From Dermanyssus gallinae (taxonomy: Eukaryota > Arthropoda > Arachnida > Mesostigmata > Dermanyssidae), in assembly GCA_003439945.1 (NCBI GenBank), contig QVRM01005213.1, forward strand, positions 1-64,000: a stretch of DNA of 64,000 nucleotides, written 5' to 3'. Positions 15,861 through 29,137 of the stretch are shown here, piece after piece (position 1 is the stretch's first letter; each line of letters starts with the position of its first letter). The position numbers and the translations under genes are program-made. The notes beneath the pieces were generated by a model. It saw only the letters and a list, made by a program, of their open reading frames with translations, made no database searches and was not told the origin of the DNA.

Positions 15861-16496
15861 TACTATCACATCGCCAAATATTACATCTATTAACTATAGG
15901 CACACTTCCAAGTATGTCCGTAAGTCCTAGGCAATTATGTGCATTTGAGGAATTGTACTTTTTTACCCGTATACGAATTAAATTGCAAAAAACTGCATCT
16001 GCATTCGTGAATACCAAAAAAATTATCTAAATCAAGTTTAAGTAGCTCTTTCAAGAAACGAGCATATTTGCGTAGTGCAATCCGCACTTCGAGTATTTAC
16101 TGAATTATTTCAATACGAATTGTTAGAATAGTTTTAATAATCAACCTTATCACTAACGTCTGAAATGTTTTGTTTTTGTAATGACATGTGGACGGGCGAT
16201 GGTGATGTTGATATTAGCAGTAACAATGACGGCAAAACTTATAGAAATGCTACAATTAATCGCACATTGTAGGCCGCGTTGTCAACAATAGGCGTTCGAA
16301 GTTCGTTCACACCAGCAACTGCGGCGGTTACAGCTTGATCTGGTCGCGCGACTTCCAGTTTGCGTTCGTTGGGAGACGGACCAACGGGTTCTATTGTGGC
16401 TACTGGCCCCAAACGATGCGGGAGGATTTGTTGTTTCGTCAATGCTTTGGTAATATCCAGACACAGAAAGCTTTTGTGTTATTAAGACTGAAGGTT

Positions 16497-16498
<2 letters not shown>

Positions 16499-16587
<89 letters not shown>
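16499..16587. repeat. (AT)n microsatellite, about 88 bp
   Basis: The longest uninterrupted AT dinucleotide array seen in the window. Confidence 0.98.
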
Positions 16588-16591
<4 letters not shown>

Positions 16592-17213
16592 CATAAAGAC
16601 GCATCATGCTCAATTGAATATATATGCGAAAGCAAATAAAGACTTTAACCGAATGCGCACGTATGTCCATACAAACAGACGCAAACTGTTGCAGGAGTAA
16701 TAAATAAAGATTAGTTTTCAATCCATTCGCGATTACATAACATAAACAAGCAAACAAGAATTAGATAACAAACGATCGCAAAAAAAAGGAAGAAAAGAAC
16801 GCAAGCTCAGACAAAAGAAAACACAAGAGTTCCGATAATTCATTCCGATGAAAGAATAAACGCAATTTTTATTTTTGTTATCACTGCCGATAGCGTCGTC
16901 GATGCTCTTATCATTGTTGCTGTTGTTTTTGTTATCGTCGTCGTTGTTTTTACGGTTATGCGATTTAGCTGTGTTGTTGTTGTTGGTGGTGGTGGTGTTG
17001 TTGTTGCTGTGATTATTATTATTATTACTACTATCAGTGCTAATTTACCAATAAACAAAAGCTATTTTCACAATATTACTTATCTTATAGAGCGATTGAT
17101 AGTTAAGGATCGATCGACACATTACCTGCAATACACTTTTGACATTCCGGTCACGCGAAGCTATGCTTAGTGCAACGTTGGCGACGCCTTCGTTCTGTTC
17201 TATATAAGCAATG

Positions 17214-17216
<3 letters not shown>

Positions 17217-17270
<54 letters not shown>
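17217..17270. repeat. (AT)n microsatellite
   Basis: About 54 bp of pure AT repeat; a shorter one follows at 17,326-17,352. Confidence 0.97.
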
Positions 17271-17274
<4 letters not shown>

Positions 17275-17495
17275 AACGTAGTTTACAACGTGGCGCTTCA
17301 TCGATTCATATGTACAGCTAAAGTCATGTATATATATGTATATATATATATATTTATATATTTCCCTTTATTGTAAATAAAGCGCGTATTATGAATTATA
17401 AATGAACATGTATACATGCAAGTGGTCCAAATTGTGTATTCGGTTGGTATTTCACATGGTGTTACTCATATGTGAAATCGTGATAAGAGCTGTTC

Positions 17496-17882
17496 TTGCG
17501 GAAACAACTCCAAAGAGTAGCTCGTTCCCACGCATACGTAGGAAACGCGCAAGTGCCTAGATTGCGCTGGATACATGCTATGTGGAGTCGTGCTTTCACC
17601 TCGGCGTGCTTTGGTGTTGCTTGGGTGTCTAAATTCGAAATGTATGATGACTTTCAAAGACGTGTGCAAACTGTAGCTGATGACTCTTATGTGCTACCTT
17701 TTCCATATTACGAGGCAAATAATTTGCTTAGTGTTCAACCTTCAACCTTCACTAACCTACAATGGCAAGGCAACATTAGGCAACACGAACTTATACGAGA
17801 AGCTTCTTCACTGTTATTTCAAACTATTATGTACGCTGAGACCTCTAAGGGACGGGAAGCATTTCAAAGCCAATTTTACTAA
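17496..17882 (+). CDS. Unrecognised 128-codon open frame
   Basis: The frame has mixed, non-repetitive composition (for example YDDFQRRVQTVADDSYVLPF), unlike most frames here, which reflect microsatellites. I see no domain, signal peptide or splice sites that fit. It might be a fragment of an old transposon or chance. Confidence 0.15.
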   Translation: MRKQLQRVARSHAYVGNAQVPRLRWIHAMWSRAFTSACFGVAWVSKFEMYDDFQRRVQTVADDSYVLPFPYYEANNLLSVQPSTFTNLQWQGNIRQHELIREASSLLFQTIMYAETSKGREAFQSQFY

Positions 17883-18198
17883 TGAGAGATGACACCTGCC
17901 TATCGATTGGACGTAGCTGGTGCCAATCTATCAGTCAATCTGGACACGAATTGTTTTGAGTGAATTCGAATAGGACGACAAAATGATTTGTTTGATGCGA
18001 CAAAATATGGCAAAGTATCGCATAATTTTCACTGTCGCCCAACCAATCAACTTCGTTTGATCTACTCTAATTAACAGCTGCTTCTCCAGTAATCACTTTG
18101 CATAGTATTGCTGCTGCTGCCGACCATTAGTATGAGTATATATCTCGTGCCGTAAAGAAGATTTGCCTACTAAAAGGTCATAAGCGGATACATGTACA

Positions 18199-18250
<52 letters not shown>
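18199..18250. repeat. (AT)n microsatellite
   Basis: About 50 bp of AT repeat. Confidence 0.97.
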
Positions 18251-18253
<3 letters not shown>

Positions 18254-19871
18254 GCATACTCATATCACGCTTTGTTGAAGTGAATTGAATTTTTCCGTGA
18301 CGTGTATAAACGTTCTCTCAGTTAAGGTGCGCAACGATCATTATGCGTCGAGTGGGTGTTTGTGATTTTACGGACGCATGGCGCCAGATGACTCGAATGA
18401 ATTCTCGGCTAGAGATTGGCTTGTGGTTGCGAACAACACTACTATTACTACAGCTACTACTACTACTCGAGCTCTCAAGTCATCATCAGCAAGTTAAAGC
18501 TTTTTGTACCAAAGCGAGGCGAACCGGGTCATCCATCAATCCATCATCCATCATCCATCATTCATTTATGTATCGGATGCGCCCGTCGCGTACGTGTGAC
18601 ACGCTAGCACTTCTTCCTATCAATGTTGTTGTTGTCGTTGTCGTTGTTGTTGCTGTCATTTGCAACAAATAACTACAGCAATTGTTGCTGTTGTTGTTGT
18701 GAAGCACAAATTGTCTCTCATATCTCAATCATCATTAGCACAATTATTATTATTATTTTAGTAAAAACGTGCAAGTTGTAGCCGTGGTAACCGCCGTGGA
18801 GGTCCAACAGAGGACGCTTGCATAGCACTAGCATGCATCAGGATTGCACCTGCGTTCAAAGCGTGCCTGAGGTGTATGTCTGTAGGGGAAGTCATGACTA
18901 AGCGTCGGTGTTTTCTGGCTGGTTACTGGTTGCGGTCGTGTTTATCGTGGTCTATACGGCTGCGGCGATTGCCGCCGCGATTGAGAGAGAAAGATTGATC
19001 TCTCTGTTTATTGTATAACGTGCCTGGCTGTGTGGAGTGCCCTGTGTGGATAGGTATATAGGTGTATATAGGTATTCATACGCAGGCGCAGTCTGGTTTG
19101 TACCGCTCATTGGTCAGTGGTTACTCTGGCCAGTCATTTCGACACAGGTAAACTGCACTGTATATACTTATGGATGTATATTTACGCAGGCTATTGGGCA
19201 AGGTGTTTTTCCAAGGCTGGGACTCTCTCTCGAGAAATAGCAAAAGATATGTCTTTTTTACTTTGTTAGCTGACCTATTAAATTACCCACGTATATAAAT
19301 ATATATATGTATAATAGTCAGATTGACTGGTGGTCGACAGAAAGGTATACTGGTCGATTGGTTTTAATGCGTTCTCTTAGTTTTCATTCTCTTTCGTCAA
19401 AACGACTTAGTAGTACTTTTCTCAACAGCAGTCCCTAATAGTCATAATCTTATATGCATACAAACTATACAAATACGTATCTATATATGCATTAAAAGCT
19501 ACTCGAGTCAAAATATACAGTATGCATGGAGTGTTATTTGGTGATTAAATATATATAGATATATATATATATAATATATATAGATATAGTGGGGGGTTTC
19601 GCGTGTGTGCCACCGTATATCGAAAGGCCACGACGGTACTTTCAATGCTCTTCCTGTGGCTCTCACTGGCATCACGGTTTGCATGGACATCACCCCTGCA
19701 TCGGTGGTGTCCCTGAACATGCATCCGTAGGGCCTACCAGGAACAGGCGAATACGGTATCGCGACGTGCGTGGAGTCCTGGCTCGCCATAGAACCGACAC
19801 GAGAGCAAGGTAGTAAATTGACGTCGCTTGTTATTGAATGCCGGTTGAACAGTTTTCAGAATAAGGGTGAT

Positions 19872-19955
<84 letters not shown>

Positions 19956-20047
19956 CAACAAACGAATTAATAGCTCCGACGCTCATTGCAGCCAGTTAAA
20001 CGGAACCAAATTGTGCAAGCGCGTTCTTGTTAAGGAATAATTTCTTG

Positions 20048-20081
<34 letters not shown>

Positions 20082-20123
20082 TCGCACACATATACAGATG
20101 TATGTACCTGCATATTATTTATA

Positions 20124-20171
<48 letters not shown>
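19872..20171. repeat. Cluster of three (AT)n arrays
   Basis: Arrays at 19,872-19,951, 20,047-20,082 and 20,126-20,171 separated by unique sequence. Confidence 0.95.
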
Positions 20172-20175
<4 letters not shown>

Positions 20176-20604
20176 CATGTGTACATGTATATCTACTAAT
20201 TTATAAATATAAACGAAGTACATTTTTACGATATGTGGAGACAGAAAAGATTCAGGTCATATGCTAATCCTTCCGTTATGAATATATTCGGGTTATTTGT
20301 TTAGTCATTTTTAGACGGGTAGCTTTGCCTCGGCCTAGGCATTGCTTTTTATAACATTGCTTTATGTTGCAAATACGTTTTACTGAACATACGCAGTATA
20401 GGCTTAAGGAAATGTTTCCTCTTAAGCAATTCACTACGTTCTGAAACAATATCGCCTATTGCCGCTGTTGCCTGTCGAACGTGGGCAGCAGCTTTGGCAG
20501 CATTTGCGTCAACTGAGAGATGCTTGTGTTGCGTCGTGCGATTGTTTGAGTGTTTCTGAGTAACTGTAGCATTGCTAGTCGCCCACCCTGTCTGCTTCTA
20601 CACC

Positions 20605-20767
20605 TATTTCGTTAGCTTGTTAAATGGTATTCAGGTACAGTTGGCACAAGACTTATTTCGTTAGCTTGTTAAATGCTTGTATACAGGTAAGCTCTTCTTT
20701 GAGCAATTCAACAGGGCTTCAAGCTCATCTTTGAGCAATTCAACAGGGCTTCAAGCTCATCTTTGAG
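20605..20767 (+). repeat. Two short tandem duplications
   Basis: TATTTCGTTAGCTTGTTAAATG occurs twice (from 20,605 and 20,654). Next, a 32-bp unit beginning CTTTGAGCAATTCAACAGGG occurs twice perfectly (20,697-20,728 and 20,729-20,760), with the first 7 bases of a third unit. Perfect identity suggests recent slippage or unequal exchange. Confidence 0.9.
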
Positions 20768-21690
20768 GGCTTACTCTTAGCTAGACACAAAACGGAGAGA
20801 TAGATAACCAGTGCGGAGACAATACCGGCAATGTGTTTGGCATGTGTTCTAATGTCGAGTGCTTAGGTCGCTTCGTTCGCGTGACACCGTTAACGGGTTG
20901 TCAGCAGAATGTCAACGGTCAAACGAGTCGAATCGTCAAGCATACACGGTTCAGCTGCTACACGGTGATGATGTAGCAAGTATCTAAACCATATGATGGG
21001 TCTGTCTAGTCTGACTTGCTACGCCTGACCTAAAGAACGCAAACTCGCGCAAGCTTACACTCATAATACCACCAGAGGATTACTTCCCTCTCTCTTCCCT
21101 TTCTTTATTTCTCTCTTTCTCTTCTGTGGTTTCTGTATGTTTCATTAGCGGCACCAGAAGAGGTCGCGGCGCTGGTGCCGAGACCAACGCTGTGTCTACA
21201 GCGACTACCACGGCGAACGGCAGAATACCCTGAAGAAAGGCCTGGCGACCGCAATCCGCTCTGCCAATAGAAGCTCACCTCCCCTTCAGACAGGAGGCTC
21301 TGCAGAGCACGACCTCAATGAGCGGCTCTGCACAAACAGCAGAAGTAGACGAAACTAGAATTCACGTGTGCCTGTCTATCGGTTGCCCACTTCAAGATGC
21401 ACTCAGCAGACAGACCAACCTTCGTCCTCAACAGAAAATCGGTTCAGAAACACGAGCCCGAACACGAGAATCGACTGAGAATCTTCATTTCCATCACTAT
21501 CATCATCATCACTACCGCCGCCGTCGTCGTCGCCATCATCAACTCATAAGTATGAACGACTTAAGCAGCTTACTTAGCTTTACGACAGTCCGTATTTGTC
21601 TATTACACGATGTTTCTATTCTTTCGTTTTGCTTCCCGACGACGCAAATTCCTCTACGAAGACGACCCGATCGACCGCTACCACTAAAAC

Positions 21691-21884
21691 GTTTTCGGGC
21701 AGACCCTCAGCCACGATGTAAGCCACGTCTGCGGGACTGCTTTTCGCGGGATTGCTTCAAAGACGGACGACCCCCATAAATACAAATGGGGGGCAACGCT
21801 GGTGCTTGAACCCGCACACCTCCTATGTGTCTTCTCCGGTTGCGAGGCGGCGCAGACTTAAGCCACCACGCCACCGGGCTCGAC
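21691..21884 (-). mobile_element. SINE-2 copy (tandem pair, first)
   Basis: On the minus strand it starts TCGAGCCCGGTGGCGTGGTGG (A box TGGCGTGGTGG), then a tRNA-like middle. The B box is mutated (GGGTTCAAGCACC instead of GGGTTCGAGCCCC). A conserved tail of about 110 bp with ATTTGTATTTATGGGGG and GTCCGTC follows, ending in GGTCTGCCCGAAAACG. Confidence 0.82.
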
Positions 21885-21914
21885 ACACACGCTATCATTT
21901 ACTACCACTACTAA

Positions 21915-22104
21915 ATCCTTTCGGGGCTGACTCTCAGTCAAGATTTAACGTCCGCGGGACTGTTTTTCACATTGCTTCATAGACGGACGACCCCCATAAA
22001 TACAAATGTGGGGCAACGGTGGGGCTCGAACCCGCACACCTCCTATGTGTCTTCTCCGGTTGCGAGGCGGCGCAGACTTAAGCCACTAGGCCACCGGGCT
22101 CGAC
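21915..22104 (-). mobile_element. SINE-2 copy (tandem pair, second)
   Basis: Same strand and structure as the copy about 220 bp to the left, with an intact B box (GGGTTCGAGCCCC) and 3' end GTCAGCCCCGAAAGG. Both copies are bordered by TAC/TAG triplet tracts, which probably represent SINE tails. The pair could come from nested insertion into the tail or from duplication. Confidence 0.85.
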
Positions 22105-22567
22105 TTACTACCACTACTACTACTACTACAGCTACCTCTAGACAAAGAGCCCCCCCCCCCCCCCTAACAACAACGTTGGCGACACTAAGGACGGCTAAAC
22201 AATGCCGTCTCCCCCCTCCCCCGTCACGTTTGTCTCTAGCGTCGCATCGTATATTCATCGCCGCCGCCCCCACTGCACCCCCCCTTCGCGCCGCCACACA
22301 GATGAATGACGACTAATAGGGATAGCATTCTGCCAACCACCAACAGCATCAGCAGCAGCAGCAGCAGCATGAACAGACGAAGTTGTGTGCTACGATTATG
22401 TGCTAAATGATCGTGCAGGATCTAGGACAGCGTCAGAATATGACTCTGGATGATGGAACTGGCTGAAACGCTGTTCCCTCATCAACCTCATGGTGCGGTG
22501 CTGCTCACCGACTAAAATATGTGTACTATATGCCTGCCAAAGAGAAGAATCCTCAGTGGCGGCGGCG

Positions 22568-22790
22568 ACGGCGCGGGCAACAACAACAACAAGACCAACA
22601 GCAGCAATAACAACAACAACAAATAATTCGCAACAACAACAACAACAACAACAAATAATTGTGACAGAGAAGTTCTTGTAGTAGCAGCGACAATATTTAT
22701 AACAGCTGGAGCAGCAGTCATAACAACACCAGCGCCAACAACAAGAACAACAACAACAACAACAAGAACAACAACAACAGACATGTGAGG
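22568..22790 (+). repeat. (CAA)n interrupted array
   Basis: Several CAA runs (about 22,580-22,660 and 22,731-22,785) interrupted by CAG and GCA triplets. A 191-codon minus-strand frame over it (Val/Cys/Ser-rich) is an artefact. Confidence 0.92.
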
Positions 22791-25307
22791 TGTGCCGGCC
22801 GCAATATGTATCCACGACGGCAACGATGAAGACGCTCTCGTGCTGATGATGATGATGATGATGATGATAGGATGGTGATGGTGAGGTGATCATACTAATG
22901 CTAAAAGAAAGAGATGGCATCTTCATGAGCATCACCACCAATACAACCGAGACGAAATGAACCAAGAGCACAAAATAACGATGCTAATAGTATGTAACAA
23001 AGCACTAAAAACAAACCCATCTTTGTTGTTTAAATAATTAAATAATAAAAAATAATAAACGACAGGAAGACTACCTGCGCAACGAACCAGGGGAGACGAC
23101 GACGACGCGACCACCACGGTATGATCACAGACGTGAAACAAAGCCATTGCCGCTGTCTCATCCGACCCCATCATTCACGTTAGTTATTGGTTGCAGAGGG
23201 GAAGCGGGTCGGCTGTCTGTCAAAATCGACATGTGGGTGAGTTTACATGTCGTCACCCATCACTATATCGACCGACACAAACAGAAAAAGGGAAAGGACA
23301 GATACATATATAGGAGCGACAGGGAGAGAGAGGAGAGGAGAGAGATGGAAAACAAAGGAAATAGAAAAAGGGAAAGACCAAAAAACCTCCCACTTTACGT
23401 TATCCACCGCAACAGAGTTGACCGAAGTCTTTTGCCGACAACTCATCGGGTCGTGCTAGCGTTCCACTGCGCCCCTCAACCCGAAGCAGAACGCACCAAA
23501 GTCACAAACAAGCCAATCAATATTGGCGCAAGCTGATCAGGCTGGACTACCCCAACGGCCCAATGGCTAATGAATATCGATGCATTCTACGCTACAATAG
23601 CAGCTGTGTCGCGACAGAGTGTAGAGAGTGGGATTGTGGATTCGTAAACTATATGATCAACAATTGAAACGCAACAAGAGGCGCACAAAAATTGGATTCG
23701 AAAAATTAAGTACACTCCTGTGGCGATCGTTTGTATGCTCTCCCCTCCTCCCCCGTCCGGAGGTGGACTACAACTTACGGAAGTAAACATATCGCATGCA
23801 TGTTTTGTGGGGTCGTGGTGTGGCAAGGTTCAGGAAGTGCACTAATTGTAGTCTGTTATCCCACTTAACTAAACTGGGCAAAAATTGCTCCAAAACGGAC
23901 GCCACTTTCACACCACCACCACACAGCGTGGCTAACCCGGCCCAGCGGACAGGAGACTCAGCACACGTTTCTACTTCTTTGCCCAGCAGCTCCGCGCAGA
24001 CGACGACCAAACAATAGCGATTTTCTTTCAGCAGAAGAAGCCAAGGCAAACTTTTTCTTTTGAATCAACCGCCTGCTGCCTCCAACATCGCATGTTTCAG
24101 AACCTGTCAGATGCTTCGTTCTAAGCGTAAGTTATATGTAACGACGACGACAAATATCTAACCTATCTAGTCCTCATAATCAACCCAATTGCGGAAAAGT
24201 CAGTGACTAAGCCTAAAAAATGAGCAAATGCCGCATATCTGCGCATCATCGTGAGTGCTCCGGGGGCGACTATTCAATGGTAGTAGTAGTAGTGCACAGA
24301 ACGACAGAAGCTCGCTTATTCGCTAGGTCAGAGAGCGTCACCACCAAAAATCACCGCTCTGTGACGGAAGTCAGCAAACTAAAAACTAAACGGCTAAGGA
24401 AACGCTCCAAGCTAGACAACTGTGGCTGTACCATTTTGCTAGGGTATATTGTGCATTCGCGCAGAAGATAGAAGACGCGTTCCGTTCAAGCTGCTCAGAG
24501 TTTTTTCGACAGCCTGAACATCATTACAACGACCACCACCCTCACCTCAACAACCATAGTAACAACAACAACAACAAGTTACTTACATGCGATCCGCAAT
24601 GCGGTGAACAGACAGCGTCTAGCATTGAAAAACCGTCGGACGACGACTACAAGTGGCTACTTTCGATTCGTTATAACCGTCAAAAACCGCCATTATTGTC
24701 GTGATTTGCCACTTTGAGTCACTACAATTGTATGATGATGATAATAATCATATTAATTTTTTTTTCCCCTACATTATTATGCATATATTATTATGTAATA
24801 ATAATAATAATAACATTGTAAATTATTTAACATGTAATAATAATAATAATAATAATAATTGAGACATCATCATTGTCCTTTTACTTAATGAAACTCGGAG
24901 AATATCTATTCGTCCAGCATCGGTGGCAGCTGGCCAAATGCACCCACTGGTCAACCATCATCCATCCTCTTGATGCCGAGAGCACCAGAAAATCCTTGAG
25001 CGCCTTCTCTCTCAATTCGTGCAGGTTTGTCTGCTGCACAACAGTAGCCTACGGCGGCGGCGGTGGTGCTCCTGCAGGTTTGTTTGGGATGACATCGACA
25101 GAGATGACATCCGTGAGATGCGCGGCACAGCGGCAGCTAGGGCGCGGCCACGCGCTGTCAACTATTTCGCAATGCAATTTAGACCGCACTTCACGCCATC
25201 CACTCATTCCACCTACCCGTCCCGCCATCGTTCTTCACTAAGAAGCACAAACAAGCAGCAACTGCTTGTTCTGTTTCCCACAGTTTAGTCCGATACAATA
25301 AGGAAAC

Positions 25308-25310
<3 letters not shown>

Positions 25311-25355
<45 letters not shown>
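25311..25355. repeat. (AT)n microsatellite
   Basis: About 45 bp of pure AT repeat. Confidence 0.97.
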
Positions 25356-25359
<4 letters not shown>

Positions 25360-26732
25360 ATGTTAAGCATCCACATAGAATTGCCAAAAACCTATGAACA
25401 CGCTCTAAACTACACAAGTTGATTTGTTCTCATACTGCCATTAGACATCATTATATCGTTATGATTATATAGCATTATATAACGATCTTGATTTGCATTG
25501 AACATTAGTATTAGAGTAAACCCTTTCGTACATATAGACGTAACACCGAGTCACACTTGAGGACAAGCAGAGAGGTCCTTGTCGGTCAGACCACCATTGT
25601 GGTGCAATTACGATTACTATCAGCATTATTACCATCTGTTTTCTGGAAACTGCTTAAGGCATCCCCAGCGCGAACACACTCATACACACACACACACATA
25701 GCCTACAAAAGCAATCTTATTGAGGTGGCCACCCTTTACAGCTTGCTCTGCAATCGGCCACCTACCTATCTAATTAACTAATTGCTCGACTAGTTAATTT
25801 AACGCTTTCTTAAGATCGTCTCGCGTCGCGATGAGTCGTGTCCGTCCGTGGTCAACGCGACAGTGTCGAGCCTCATGCGAAAATCGCACAGCGCCTCCGA
25901 TCCGGACATCGCATGTTCCTCTACTGTTAACAGCGTTAAGCTGCTACGAACAGCGTTGACGCAAGCGGCGCCAGCTGGGGCCGCCAGAACGCACAAACAA
26001 GGCCAAAATCATTTCTTTCGACCAGCAGTCGTCATATCCAATACGTGTCAAACATCTAGATGAGGCAGGCACGCAAGTGCCCGATGTCAGATGTCTCAAA
26101 CCGGAAAAATCGACCGGTCAAACGATAATCTATTTATATCTGCCATAATTTCGTTTGCCGGCGAAACATCTTCTCACAGATATGGACACTTATTGCTCTA
26201 GTTCGCTCTAGTTTGGCGGAATCAGCAGGCGCCCTCTCCTACCGAGTGTTTGCTGTTGTTTTTGTTGTTGTTGTTGTCGTCATCACTTCTTTTTACTGCC
26301 GTGACGTTACTCTCACGCTAGACATGACGCAGCGGTCGGCGACGACGACCCACCCTGAACAAGGGTGCTACTTAACAAAACTAAACTTTACTACGACATA
26401 GCTCCCAGTCTACCCACAAACATTCTCGGCAACCTGAAGAAGAGGCTGTTTCCAACTGTTTGAAAACCGTTCTCCACGCAAAGCAAGTGTCCTGCACAAA
26501 CCTCTGTCAGAGCTTGGACGACGTCTCCTGCCTCACGACCAAAATAGCCTAGTGCAATTATCAAGACCGTGTTAATTTTAACTAAGATGGGTTTAACTCC
26601 GTCTAACAGGAGGCCGCACTGTCCACTTTCGGCTCATGAACCCGGGTGTAGTCGACAAGGCTACATAAACGTATATTCGTACACGCTCTCATGAAGCTCT
26701 GCACGTATTGGATAATATCCGAGAATATATAT

Positions 26733-26930
26733 ACCGAGCAAGATGGCTGAGTGGCAAAGCCTTTGTCTTGCATTCGGGAGGACTGGGTTCAAGACCCAGA
26801 CCGGCCACTCTAAAATTGGTTTGCATGGTTTCCAATTTAGACAAGGTAAATGCCGGAGTGGATTAATGTTAGCCATGACATGAAAAAACCGTACACGGGC
26901 AATAGCCTCACGAAAAATCTAAAAAAAAAT
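26733..26930 (+). mobile_element. SINE-1 copy, full length, tRNA(Leu/Ser)-like head
   Basis: The head contains a class II tRNA A box (ATGGCTGAGTGGCAAAG) and a B box inside a perfect T-arm, CTGGG TTCAAGA CCCAG. A roughly 110-bp body follows (AAATTGGTTTGCATGG ... AAATGCCGGAGTGG), then a palindromic 3' end and a poly-A-like tail that runs into (AT)n. A and B boxes are internal RNA polymerase III promoters, as in tRNA-derived SINEs. Confidence 0.85.
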
Positions 26931-26945
26931 ATATATATATATATG

Positions 26946-26980
<35 letters not shown>

Positions 26981-27840
26981 GTATATACTATGTATGGTGT
27001 TTGCGCGCAAGTAATAACAAAATTCAAACGACACCCGATTTGCCAGAAAGACGTGCATCAACAGCATCAGCGACACGAGACGCATTAAGATTGGGCCTGA
27101 CTATTTTTTACTCAGCATGTATTTGGCGTACGGCTAAGTCTCAATTCGTCTACCCATTCGATCGCTTCCACGAACGCTTTACACAATGCCGAGTGGAAAA
27201 ATCGCGTTCGGTCGCCGCCTGCGTTCAGTTCATACGAGGACGTCAATCTATGCCTCGAGCTAGCATAACGTTCAACGTAACGTCGCATCATTTCGCTTCG
27301 GCAGGCTATGTAACTTGGAGCCCCGAAGTAAGAAGCTCTTTTACATCTCGGCTGAACAAGCTTTGCCCCGCCACCCCTCAACCCCACATCCCCACGTAAT
27401 GTGTCATTGACAGCGCTCGATTGCTGCTGCTGCTGCCGCTACTCCCCATGCAGGAAAGAGGAACCGCTGAAGTAACCCCCGACTTCCGTCGCCACTGCCG
27501 GCCCAAACAGTGCCGCGACAAACAGTACCGTCTACATTACACGATCACCAGACGCAGGCTGGCTTCACGACGTTCCACCTCGTCTGTTGCCGACCTGAAG
27601 AAGGCAAGCAGTACAGCAAAGCTACACGACGCGACCGACTGGAGCGACGAGTGCTGGAAGCGGTTGGTTGTGCTTCAGCGGCTTCAGTGATGCTGTGATG
27701 ATGATTATGGTGGTGGTGGTGGTGGTGAGGATGGAGGACGAGGGAAAAACAGCTGAAGCCCGACCAGATCGGAATTGTGACAGAGTTGTCGTCGTTATGA
27801 TAGACTGGAAATTGTTGGCCTTTTGCCAGGCATATGCGTA

Positions 27841-27842
27841 TG

Positions 27843-27909
<67 letters not shown>
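27841..27909. repeat. (AT)n followed by (GA)n
   Basis: About 60 bp of AT repeat ending in GAGAGAGAG. Confidence 0.96.
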
Positions 27910-28306
27910 GGGAGGAAGAGGGACATATGCATATATCTATAATAATTGTATATGCATATATACATATACGTTGATTCATCGCAACTCTTTCATCTGACGC
28001 ATTTGAATGGACTGTAGAAGGCTGCAGAGGCGATCGTCGACCGTCGTAGCGTATGCCCAAACCTCGCTCGTTCTTCGCTTTCGTGTCTGTCCACCTGTCG
28101 CCTCTTCTCACTTCGCTCCACGGCTGGCAGTTCTCGTATTGATCGGCATTGCGTGTACCGCAGCCTGCAATCGGGTACTGCCGCCGTGAGCTATTTATTC
28201 ATTGCCGGTATGGCCGGCGGTGACTTTGCTTTGTTCGCGCCGTCTCTCGGTTACGGCAAACCGTAATCAAAACCACCGGTACCAATCTGGAATTCAATCC
28301 TTTTGA

Positions 28307-28342
<36 letters not shown>

Positions 28343-28607
28343 ACGATAGTCGACAAGGGAAACGAAGGGTACAACTTTGTCACGACCCCCAAAACTAGTG
28401 GTGACGGCAGCAGCAGCAGCAGAGCAAATTGTTTCCGTAGACTTGCTCGTTGATTAGCCTATCATTACGACCGCTGCTCGTGATGGTGACTGACCGTGAC
28501 CTCATAGTCACTTAATAGCTCCTAACTAGCAAATTCACTAGTCATTGATTGGTTCAGTAGTCAGTGAATGCAACCCGTGTAGCATCATCTCGGCGATGGC
28601 ATATGAG

Positions 28608-28647
28608 GTACAGTACTCTACGCCTTGACGGACGTAAAGTACTGTAC
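28608..28647. repeat. Short hairpin
   Basis: GTACAGTACT and AGTACTGTAC form 10-bp arms, extended inward by TACG/CGTA after one unpaired base on each side. No other feature is linked to it. Confidence 0.6.
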
Positions 28648-28972
28648 ACTTCATGTCTACGCAGAACAGCGTCCTGACACATTGTGACACACGATACTCT
28701 GTGGCATTTGAGGCTGATTTACAAGCGTCTATAGATCATGCATCTGCAGGCTGCAGGTAGAACGACGCACCAATTTTGTCTCATCGGCTTTTCCGGCTTT
28801 TAGTTTTGTTGGTCGTCGGCGAGCGACACACGGCGCCGCACAGTTTAGCATCGGCGTGTCACTATCGGCTGATCTAAACGCCGGCTGGCGCACAAGAACG
28901 CTGGTTAGGTGGTTAGCTGACTTCCGATTGCTTTGTGGAACGCGGAGGAGAGCAGCACGAATCACCCCACAG

Positions 28973-29137
28973 CAACAGCGACGACGACGACAACAACAGA
29001 AACAACAGCGATAACAACGCGAGTGACAACAACAAAAACGCAACAACATCAGCAAGAGTGACAACAACAAAAACGCAACAACAACAACAACAACAGCAAC
29101 AAAAACAACAACAATAACAACAACAATAACTATTATT
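28973..29137 (+). repeat. (CAA/ACG)n array
   Basis: CAA triplets mixed with GACGAC and AACAGC units; it contains a duplicated ACAACAAAAACGCAACAACA-type segment. Confidence 0.92.

Larger units (their letters stand above)
11791..21690. other. Non-coding, 9.9 kb
   Basis: Mostly unique sequence between (AT)n arrays. I found no coding match, RNA gene or full transposon apart from the unrecognised frame at 17.5 kb and the duplications at 20.6 kb. Confidence 0.5.

Noticed and set aside
18790..18860. Possible tRNA-like boxes (GCATAGCACTAGCATGC and GCGTTCAAAGC)
   Set aside because: Spacing is possible but neither box nor T-arm pairing is convincing.
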